Positions 14,384-22,800 of a DNA stretch of 28,435 nucleotides are shown here, piece after piece (within the stretch, counting starts at the first letter, position 1; each line of letters starts with the position of its first letter). Below the pieces are notes generated by a model. It searched no databases and was not told the origin of the DNA. It saw nothing but the letters and a program-made list of their open reading frames with translations. The stretch lies in the IMG/VR virus record IMGVR_UViG_3300042471_000360, positions 1 through 28,435 of that record; one strand, given 5' to 3'. The DNA is from a virus. Made by a program: the position numbers and the translations under genes.

Positions 14384-14941
14384 ATGAGTTCATATACCCC
14401 AAATGTTCGTGATACAGCATTTCCACCATTTTTTGTTAATCAATATGTAGTTGGTCAACTTCAGTTATTTGGTATTTTAGCTGGGACAGAACAAATGACT
14501 CCAGTATTTCCTACATCGCCCACTAACATAGAAGAAGTTTTTAAAAACTATATAGGTGCTCCTGGAATTGATGATCCATTATTAATACAATATGAAAGAT
14601 TAATTAGATTTCGTCCCACACCATTCTATCGTCGTAAAAGAGAACAAATTGTCTATTATTTATATTGTACAGATCTTTCAAAAATAATGGATGCTCATAG
14701 AATTATTACAGATGCTCTTGACCGTGAAGACTCAGCGGCCCAAGATATGAATGCATTTTGTGCAGATGCTTCTACCTCAGAATTGCCATTTAATGTATAT
14801 TTTCATAATATAAGAGTATATCAAGCTGATGAAACTAGGGATATTCTTGAGCTAGCCTCTGCCCGAACGGTATTTGCAAATAAACTAATTATAGAGTATG
14901 ACTACCATACCAAAGATCCTATAAACTATCCATATACCTAA
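14384..14941 (+). CDS. Tail terminator protein, probable
   Basis: The 185-residue protein sits directly before the tail tube gene, the usual place of the tail terminator that stops tube growth and forms the head-facing ring. It shows an alpha/beta pattern: a helical N-terminus (PPFFVNQYVVGQLQLFG), a beta segment RPTPFYRRKREQIVYYLYC, a helix KIMDAHRIITDALDRED, and strands FNVYFHNIRVYQ and FANKLIIEYDYHT. This resembles lambda gpU-like terminators in outline. It starts 4 nt after the previous stop; GAGGTAG near 14369-14375 is a modest ribosome site. The stop is followed by the tube promoter. Alternative: another minor neck component. Confidence 0.6.
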   Translation: MSSYTPNVRDTAFPPFFVNQYVVGQLQLFGILAGTEQMTPVFPTSPTNIEEVFKNYIGAPGIDDPLLIQYERLIRFRPTPFYRRKREQIVYYLYCTDLSKIMDAHRIITDALDREDSAAQDMNAFCADASTSELPFNVYFHNIRVYQADETRDILELASARTVFANKLIIEYDYHTKDPINYPYT

Positions 14942-14948
14942 AAAATAC

Positions 14949-14957
14949 TGTTATAAT
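14949..14957 (+). promoter_or_regulatory. Extended -10 promoter (TGTTATAAT) for the tail tube gene
   Basis: A perfect TGnTATAAT begins 7 nt after the tail terminator gene. The expected leader of about 53 nt runs to ATG 15017 and contains GGGGAGG at 14961-14967 and the true ribosome site AGAGGTG at 15006-15012. With the terminator at 15676-15706 it defines a one-gene transcription unit. Confidence 0.7.
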
Positions 14958-15016
14958 TATGGGGAGGAAACCCGCCAAAACTTCATATATATTCTATTGA
15001 AAGTAGAGGTGAAAAA

Positions 15017-15652
15017 ATGGCATATACTCGTGGTACGTCAACCAACATTATTGTTGGTGCTGCAGCGCTTTTTGTAGCAGATACTACTCTGACTTCAACA
15101 TCGCTACCCGCATTTACTTCAAGCGAGTCTTATAAAGAGACTCTTGCTGACGAATTAGATTTTACAAATGTGGGCTATACCATGAACGGTCTTGAATTAC
15201 AGTTCCAACCAGACTTCGGTGAAGTACAGGTTGATCAAATTCTTGACGTTGCTAAGTTGTACAAGCAAGGCATGCAAGTAAATCTTGCTACTGCTTTTGC
15301 TGAGGCTACCCTTGAGAACCTTCTTTTGGCTCTTGCTTATAGCTCTGATGAACTATCAGGAACAAAGTCCACTTCAACAGGACAAACTCTTAACCTTTCA
15401 GCTGGTGACATTGGAGAATGTCCAGTTGAGCGTGGAATTGTTGCTGTTGGACCTGGAACTGGAGATTGCGAAGATTCAGCATATGTAGAGCGTGTTTACG
15501 CTGCTTACCGTGCGCTCTCAATTGAGAACGTAACTGTGTCTGCAAAGCGTGACGAACCTTCTATGTTTGAGGTTTCTTTCCGTCTTCTTCCTGAAGATAC
15601 ATCGGCTTCCTATGGTAAGATCATAGATCGTACTTGGACCCCAGCAACCTAA
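15017..15652 (+). CDS. Major tail (tube) protein
   Basis: The 211-residue protein is taken as the tube subunit that polymerises around the tape measure. Evidence is its place between the tail terminator and the assembly chaperones, its size, a beta-rich pattern (TNIIVGAAALFVAD; VGYTMNGLELQFQPDFGEVQVDQ; ENVTVSAKRDEPSMFEVSFRLLP, quoted in parts), and a helix near residues 90-112 (ATAFAEATLENLLLALAYSS). It has its own promoter, a good ribosome site (AGAGGTG), codons richer in CGT and CTT than neighbouring genes, and a strong terminator, all fitting a product needed in hundreds of copies. It has two cysteines close together (GECPVERG and GDCED) whose pairing is unknown. No enzymatic motif is present. 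Confidence 0.82.
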   Translation: MAYTRGTSTNIIVGAAALFVADTTLTSTSLPAFTSSESYKETLADELDFTNVGYTMNGLELQFQPDFGEVQVDQILDVAKLYKQGMQVNLATAFAEATLENLLLALAYSSDELSGTKSTSTGQTLNLSAGDIGECPVERGIVAVGPGTGDCEDSAYVERVYAAYRALSIENVTVSAKRDEPSMFEVSFRLLPEDTSASYGKIIDRTWTPAT

Positions 15653-15670
15653 TAATCTAATTTTAGATTA
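15653..15670 (+). repeat. 18-nt inverted repeat after the tail tube stop codon
   Basis: TAATCTAA (15653-15660) and TTAGATTA (15663-15670) are exact inverted copies separated by TT, starting directly after the stop codon. It lies 5 nt before the terminator stem. The loop is too short for an ideal RNA hairpin, so it could be a DNA-binding palindrome or part of a larger 3' structure. Confidence 0.5.
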
Positions 15671-15675
15671 ACGAC

Positions 15676-15706
15676 AGGCCCATCCATAGTGATGGGCTTT
15701 GTTGTT
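15676..15706 (+). terminator. Rho-independent terminator after the tail tube gene
   Basis: AGGCCCATC (15676-15684) pairs with GATGGGCTT (15691-15699) in nine base pairs, one of them G-T, around a 6-nt loop, followed by a T-rich run TTTGTTGTT up to 15706. It should stop the abundant tube message before the long chaperone gene. Its T-run abuts the next promoter. Confidence 0.88.
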
Positions 15707-15707
15707 A

Positions 15708-15716
15708 TGATAGAAT
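15708..15716 (+). promoter_or_regulatory. Extended -10 promoter (TGATAGAAT), leaderless, for the long tail chaperone
   Basis: TG-A-TAGAAT differs from the window's consensus at the third hexamer base. The hexamer ends 7 nt before ATG 15724, so the message should start at or next to the start codon; no ribosome site is available. It lies immediately after the terminator T-run. Confidence 0.6.
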
Positions 15717-15723
15717 ATATAAA

Positions 15724-16443
15724 ATGGCTACAGAAATTTATAAAAAAGATAAAATATTTTTAATAGATGGCATAGAGATAGAAATTGTGCCATTAAAAAT
15801 AAAATATTTAAGAGAATTTATGCACAGTTTTGAAAAAATTTCAAAAGCAAAAGACGATGATGAAGCAATTCAAATTTTACTAGAATGTTCATTTATATGT
15901 ATGAAACAGTATTATCCATCTTTATCAAAAAATATAGATGAGTTTGAAAATAGTATAGATTTGCCAACAATATATAAAGTAATAGATATTGCTGCTGGAA
16001 TTAAAATTGATAAAAAGTCAGAAGATACGGTAAAAGATCAGGCGACAACTAGTGGATTAAGTTGGAATGAATTAGACTTAGTTAAGTTAGAGTCTGAAGC
16101 TTTTTTGTTAGGTATATGGAAAGACTATGAAGATTTAGAGATATCATTATCTATGCCAGAATTAACTGCTACTTTATCAAGTAAAAGACATATAGATTAT
16201 GAAGAAAAAAAATTTTTAGCAGCAATACAGGGAGTTAATTTAGATAATGAATCTAGCGATGGAAAACGTAGGGGTCAACAAGAATGGGAAGATTTAAAGG
16301 CTAGGGTTTTTAGTAAGGGTAAAACAGCAGATGGAAATGATGTTTTAGCTTTACAAGGACCAACTGCTAAAAAAGCTGGATTTGGTATTGGAATGGGTCT
16401 AGATTATGATGATATGAGAGACCCATCTTTAATGAAATCTTAA
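15724..16443 (+). CDS. Tail assembly chaperone, long form (G-T equivalent)
   Basis: The 239-residue protein is colinear over its first ~95 residues with the short protein encoded at 16500: LIDGxEI near 13, PLKI near 23, a MKQYxPxL segment near 60, and DLPTxYK near 79. After residue ~105 it adds a T-like domain: WNELDLVKLESEAFLLGIWKD, quoted in part, then LSMPELTATLSSKRHIDYEEKKFLAAIQGV and a Gly-rich, charged tail. In lambda and most siphophages the long form arises by programmed frameshifting; here it is one continuous ORF. Such proteins coat the tape measure and recruit tube subunits but are absent from the finished tail. Expression signals look weak: an imperfect -10, no ribosome site (leaderless), AT-rich codons with many ATA and AGA. 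The terminator upstream insulates it from the tube message. Role is by family and position. Confidence 0.82.
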   Translation: MATEIYKKDKIFLIDGIEIEIVPLKIKYLREFMHSFEKISKAKDDDEAIQILLECSFICMKQYYPSLSKNIDEFENSIDLPTIYKVIDIAAGIKIDKKSEDTVKDQATTSGLSWNELDLVKLESEAFLLGIWKDYEDLEISLSMPELTATLSSKRHIDYEEKKFLAAIQGVNLDNESSDGKRRGQQEWEDLKARVFSKGKTADGNDVLALQGPTAKKAGFGIGMGLDYDDMRDPSLMKS

Positions 16444-16464
16444 TTTAAAAAAAATAGCGCTTTA

Positions 16465-16473
16465 TGCTATAAT
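16465..16473 (+). promoter_or_regulatory. Extended -10 promoter (TGCTATAAT) for short chaperone and tape measure
   Basis: A perfect TGnTATAAT lies in the 56-nt gap between the two chaperone genes. A second, weaker TGATATAAC follows at 16475-16483. The leader of about 20 nt includes a strong ribosome site AGGAGG at 16489-16494, 5 nt before ATG 16500. Confidence 0.7.
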
Positions 16474-16499
16474 TGATATAACCTATATAGGAGGAAATA

Positions 16500-16817
16500 A
16501 TGGCTACAACTAAGTATGAGACAGAACAACTCACGCTTATTGACGGAACAGAGATTTCTGTTCGTCCTCTCAAAATATCACTTCTTCGTCCTTTTATGAA
16601 GAAGTTTGAGGGAGTTGCGGCAGTGGCGGATGATAATGAAAAGTCAATGACTCTTCTTGTTGAATGTGTTCAAATTGCTATGAAGCAATATAAGCCTGAA
16701 TTGGCTGAGAACATTGAGAAACTTGAAGAAGTTTTAGATTTGCCAACTGTCTATAAGATTGTAGAGGCTGCTTCAGGTGCAAAACTTGCTGCTTCCGATA
16801 ATCTTAATCAAATGTAA
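16500..16817 (+). CDS. Tail assembly chaperone, short form (G equivalent)
   Basis: The 105-residue protein is a paralog of the N-terminal half of the long chaperone, aligning end to end with one single-residue gap; shared blocks include LIDGxEI, RPLKI/VPLKI, an LLxEC region, MKQYxPxL and DLPTxYK. It ends just after the G-like domain (ASGAKLAASDNLNQM). Unlike usual G genes, no T extension can be reached by slippage: only 25 nt separate its stop from the tape measure start, and I see no slippery heptamer near its end. It has a consensus -10, AGGAGG with 5-nt spacing and more CGT/CTT codons, suggesting higher expression than the long form, as expected for G over GT. It sits directly before the tape measure gene and likely shares its message. 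Confidence 0.82.
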   Translation: MATTKYETEQLTLIDGTEISVRPLKISLLRPFMKKFEGVAAVADDNEKSMTLLVECVQIAMKQYKPELAENIEKLEEVLDLPTVYKIVEAASGAKLAASDNLNQM

Positions 16818-16842
16818 AACAACTTAAAAAGAGGTGAATTAA

Positions 16843-19800
16843 GTGGCTGACGTTAATGCTAATATTGGCGTAAATATAGATACGTCAAATGCATTATCAC
16901 AATTAAAAGCTTTACAGCGTCAGATATCACAATTTCACACTTCAATATCAAAAAGCAGCGAAGCTGCTGCACTTGCACAACGTGATCTGCAGAGAAATTT
17001 TATCAATAGTGTTAATTCTATTGGAAATTTTTCTGCAGAATTGCGAACAGTAAGAACTACTGCTGAATCTTTTACAGACTCACTTGAAAAAAACAAATTC
17101 TCAATGCGAGAATATTTTCGTTTTGCTGGTGGAGCAACAAAAACTTTTGGTCGTTTATTTAAATCTGAATTTGATACAGTAAATAAGGTAGCCGAAGAAA
17201 GTGTTAAAAGGTTACAAACACAATATATTAAAATGGGCAGAGATGCCTCTGGAGCAATGCGGTCTATTGCTATTATTCCAAATCAGCTTGACATGTCTAA
17301 TATATCAACTCAGCTTCAGATGGCAGCACAAAGACAGGCAATTTTTAATCAACTTATAAAACAAGGGTCAACTAATTTATTAAATTTTGGTAAAAATACA
17401 CAATGGGCTGGCCGTCAGCTTATGGTTGGTTTTACACTTCCATTAATAGCTTTAGGATCTGCTGCTTCAAAAACATTCATGGATATGGAAAGTGCTGCCC
17501 TTAAGTTTAGAAAAGTATATGGAGATTTATTTACTCCAACAGAAGAAAGAGATCAGGCTCTTGCAGATGTTCAGGCACTTGGACAATCATTTACACAATA
17601 TGGAATTTCAGTTGCTAGCACAGTTGGTTTAGCTGCAGATGCTGCTGCCGCTGGTTTTCAGGGTATAGACTTACAAAGACAGGTAACTGAAGCAACAAGA
17701 CTACAAGTTCTTGGTCAAATTGATCAGCAAAAAGCACTAGAGACAACTATATCTCTGCAAAATGCTTTTAAATTATCAAATGAAGATTTATCAGACTCTA
17801 TTAACTTTTTAAATGCTGTTGAAAACCAAACAGTTGTTTCTCTTGATGATATTACTACTGCAATTCCTAAAGTAGCACCAGTTATCATGCAACTGGGTGG
17901 AGATGTAAAAGATTTAGCATTTTTTATGACTGCTATGAAACAGGGTGGTGTAAATGCATCAGAAGGTGCTAACGCATTAAAGTCTGGTCTTGCAGCATTA
18001 ATCAATCCAACTGAAAAAGCATCTGCAATGCTTGCTAATATGGGAATTAATATAAAGCAAATAGTTGAGGGTAATCAGGGAAATTTAAGAGCTACAGTTG
18101 TTGAGTTTGCAAAGGCATTAGATACATTAGATCCATTAACACGTGCTCGGGCTATTGAGCAATTATTTGGAAAATTTCAATTTGCTCGTTTATCAACACT
18201 TTTTGAAAATGTAACTTCTAGCGGAACACAGGCTGCACGTGTTCTTGAACTTGCTGGATATTCTGCTGAGGATTTAGCAGCAACTGCTGAGTCAGAATTA
18301 GGAATGACTGCCGAATCGTCTATGAATAAATTTCGTAAGGCAGTAGAAGACTTAAGATTAACATTAGTTCCAATTGGACAAGTATTTTTAGAATCAGTAA
18401 CACCAATTCTTGATTTTGTAGGAAGTATCGCTGAAAAATTTAATAACTTATCATCTGGTGTTAAAAAAGCAATAACAGTAATTACAGTAACGCTTGGAGG
18501 GATTGCTCCAGTAGCACTTATGACATTTGGTTTGATTGCTAATTTTATTGCAAATGGTATAAAATCATTAGCTCTTCTTCGTAATGGATATTTAAGATTA
18601 ACTGGACAGTCACAAGTGCTTGGAGAACAAACACAATATTTAACAGTTGAGCAACAAAATGCTTTAGCTGTTGCACACTCTCTTGATCAGTCACATGCTA
18701 GATTAATACAAACATTCAATGTGGAATCTGGCGCAGTACAAAAACTTGCACAGTCATATGAAAGAGCAATAGTTGCTGGAGCAAACTTTTCAAAAATAAA
18801 TCCTGGAATGATGCGTCAACCATTCTTACCAGGATTTAATACTGGAATTATATCCGTTCCTGGAAGTGGTAATCAGGATACAGTTCCAGCAATGCTTACT
18901 CCAGGAGAAGCAGTTATTCCAGCAGACATGGCAAAGAAATATGCACCACTAATACAGGGAATGATTGCAGGAAATATTCCAGGATATAGAATAGGAAGAA
19001 CTGGATCAGCATCGGGAACATTTACTAAAACAGCTTCAGATATAAAGAGCATGGATAAAGTAGCATTATATAAAGCACCATCTGCAATTAAAGGACAAAC
19101 TAGTAAAATTAACTGGTCAACACTTGATGCAGAATTACAGGCAATTGATGAATCCGTTCGTTCATATCTTGAACAACTTGGTTTTGGTGCTGAAGAAATA
19201 AATAGAAAGATAGGTGCTTTACAAAGAAAACAAGCATCTCATATTTCTGAACAGGTTCAACAAATAGAGGTTGCTGGTGAGATAGTTGATGCCAAACTAT
19301 GGAATGCTGATAATCTTATTGCAGATCTTGGCGGAATAAATAATTATTTAAATAGCATTCATAAAGTAACTGATTCATTATCACAAACAGACATTGCGGA
19401 AATGGCACAAAAATTAAATATGTCTATTGATCAATTTGAGGCCGAATTAAAACAATTACAAGAAGGAATTCATCCAACAACTAGAGCTGGTGCATCTGTA
19501 CTCGGTCAAGTTGCAAAGCGTGGAGCAGAATCAAAAGATGTATCTTTAGCATATCAAAGCAGAGCAGCTGCTGCTGTAACGGATGTAAGATTGCAGGGAG
19601 ATTTTTACGAAACTAAAGAGCAAAGAGCATATAATCCTGAAAAAGATCTTAGAGCACTTGAGCAAGTTGAAAGAAAAGTATTAAACTTTAGAGAAGAAAT
19701 TACAAAAGCATTTAATATTGGTGATGAAATAGCACAAATATCAGGACTAAATGTTCAATCTTTACAAAATATGTGGAATCAGCTAAGTGTTGAAGCAAAA

Positions 19801-22800
19801 GCAAGACTACTAGAACTCAAAGACGATGCTGGAGCTTTTACACAAGCCTTATTTCAAGAAGCACAAGAAGCAGGAATTGCTGGTGTTCAGCTCGGAGATG
19901 CAGCAATAAGAGGAATAGCACAAGGCACACAGTCTCAATCTAATTCAAGAAGAGCAATAAAAGAAGGTGACAATGTAGTTGGCGGTCTTGAACAAGGCAT
20001 GTTTGAAGGAATGGATGACGTAACACTAGCTGGTCAAAATCTAGGAGACGCTGCAATTGATGGCGTTAATCAAGGAACTGGCGGTGGAGGTGGAGCAAGA
20101 AATGCTGGAAGAGGTTTAGGAGGCGCTGCTGGAGGAGATGGTGGTGCTGGTGGATTTGGTGGATCAACCAAAAATCTAGCTAAATTTAATAGTGCACTTA
20201 TGGGTGTTTCTTTTGCTCTTACAAGTGTTAGCGGTGTCGCATCAGCATTCGGCGGTAGATTCCAAGGACTATCCGAAGCGGTATTTAAAATATCAGGACT
20301 AATGTTTGGTTTAATGTCAGTAGTACAACTACTTACACAAGAAATGTTTGCAAATGTAGTTGCTGCAAGAGCAAATAAAATTGCTACCGCTATGGGTGCA
20401 ACAAGCTTTAAAGGATTATTTGCAAATACTGCTGGATTTGGGTCTAAACTATTAACTGCAGGAAAATTTTTACTAAGATTTGCTGGAGTAGTAGGTGCTC
20501 TTGTTGGAGTAGTTAGTCTATCTATTGCAGCGTTTAAATTTATTAATAACCAAAGAGAAAAAGAACGTCGTGCAATAATGGGGCTTGCGGATGCTGCAAA
20601 TATAACATCTCAAAAATTAAAAACTCTTGGTGATTTTTTTGGAATAAAGCCCACACAAAATCCTATGACTCAAGGTGTTCCACAGATCAGAATGACTGCT
20701 GAAAGACGAGGAAGGGTTGATGAATTAAAAGCAACAGAGTCTTTCCAAAAAGATTTTGCAGATGATATAGCAGAACTAAGAAAGGCAACTGCTAAAGAAG
20801 CAGAAATTACATTTAGAACTATAGCCTTATCTCTTGCTGGACAAGGCTTTGGCAAAGAAATGATTTCTGATGTAATTGATGCTTTGCGTGAAGAAGCAGG
20901 AAAAACCGATGTAAAAATTGATCTTAAGTCTTTAGATCTTAAAACAGAAGAGGGCCAGTCTGGATTTGCTAAACTTGCCTCTGATATAACAAATGAATTG
21001 GCTGTAGCAGCAAAAACTGGATATAAAGAAGTTGAAGTATTAAAACAAGGAATTTATGAAAACGGCGCTATGTACAGCTATTATACAAAAGAGCTTAAGC
21101 CTACAATAGCACTACAAAGAGCATCAGCTGCAGCTGGTCAAAATCTATTTAATATGATGACTGGACTTGCTGGCGGTTTAAAATCTGGTGCTATAGGGGC
21201 TAAAGAATTTAATCAAGGATTTAATCAACTAGAGGCACAAATGAAAGCCCTAGAAGCCGCAAATCCTGGATCTTCTATGTTAGCTCTTAATGCAGCAATT
21301 AAACTATTAGAACCAGAAACACAAAAACTATTTGTAGGAATTACAAATAACGCAGATGCAATGTTAATGCTAAGAGCACAAGCTTTAGGTCTTACAGCTA
21401 TACTTCCTGGACTTGCCTCAGCAATTAAACAAGTAAATGCTGGATATACTGGAGATGCAACAGCGCTTGTTCAGGCACAACTAAATCTTGAACGATATAA
21501 AAAAATGATTCTTGATGCTGCTAAGGTAACAGAAGAAGAAATTAAAAAATTACTTGGAACTAAAACTGGCGGCAAAGATGGAGAAAAATCTGCATTTCAG
21601 AAAGCAATTGAACAACTTAAACAGCAGCAGTTAGAGTTAGCATATACAAATAAAGCATATAATCGGTTGAAAAGAGCTGGAATTGAAACAGGTAAGGCAT
21701 TTGAGATTGCATCTGATCCAATTCTTGCTGCTGCACTGGCTACTACAAAAGTTGGAACAAAAAAATGGGAAGAGCTTATTTATTTAATAAAAAATGTAAA
21801 CATAGAACTTGCAAAGGGAGAACTAAAGAAATTCTTTGAAACAAGAAATGCTGAAGTTGAATTTCAACAAAAATTTGCAAATATTATTCCTATACTACAA
21901 AAACTTGGACTTGAGGGAGAAGATATAAGAGAAATATTATCTAATCCAATATTAGCAGAAAAATTTATTGAAGATCTTAAAGATGGCCAGGTAGATTCTC
22001 AAAAATTAAAAAAATATATTGAACAAATTCCAGAATTAAAACAAATTGATATTTTATTAAATACTAAATCTGTACAGGATCAATTTGATGAAGCATTTAG
22101 TAAAGCCATGGAAGTTTTTGATATTCAATCTAAAATGGCAGAAGCAGAATATAAACCTAAAATTATTGATGCAGAAAAAGAAGTAAAGGCTGCACAAGAT
22201 GCTGTAAATGATGTACAAAAACAAATATCAGATCTACAAAGAAAGATACAGGCAGATCAAAGAGATGTAGAAATGAACTTTACAAGACCAATTGAGGTTT
22301 TGCAAAAAGATATACAAAGACTACAAAGACAAATTGAAACTCAGATTGATAGGCCAATAGAAGAGTTAAATAAACAGATATCTAAGCTACAACGTAATAT
22401 TGAAATACAGTTTGATAGACCAATTGCTGCTCTTCAAGAACAATCTTCAGATCTTGCAAATGATCTAACATTAATTGATAAAGCTGCTGAAGGAATAAAT
22501 GCAAAATATGATGCACAAGAAAAAGCATTACAACAAATTGCAGATGTTAATCAAGAAATTATTAATCAAGATAAACAAAGGCTTTCTGTTGCGGATGCTT
22601 TAACACGTGGAGATATTTCTGCTGCTGCTCAAGCAATACAAGAATCAAGAGCGCAGGCAGCAGCAGCAGCAGCACAACGTGCTACAGGAACTCTTCAGGC
22701 AGCACGAGAGACTGAAATTGGTGGTCTTCGTGGACCAGTTAGTGGATTAACTCGTGCTCAAATTGAACAGCAGCAGTTCCAAATTGGACAACAGATATTT

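Noticed and set aside
14959-15000. 13-codon ORF (ATG GGG AGG ...) in the tail tube leader
   Set aside because: It starts 1 nt after the -10 hexamer, so the transcript would begin inside or after its start codon.
16770-16842. Programmed frameshift from the short chaperone into a T extension
   Set aside because: No slippery heptamer is visible near the end of the gene, and only 25 nt separate it from the tape measure start. A complete T-like domain already exists in the long paralog.
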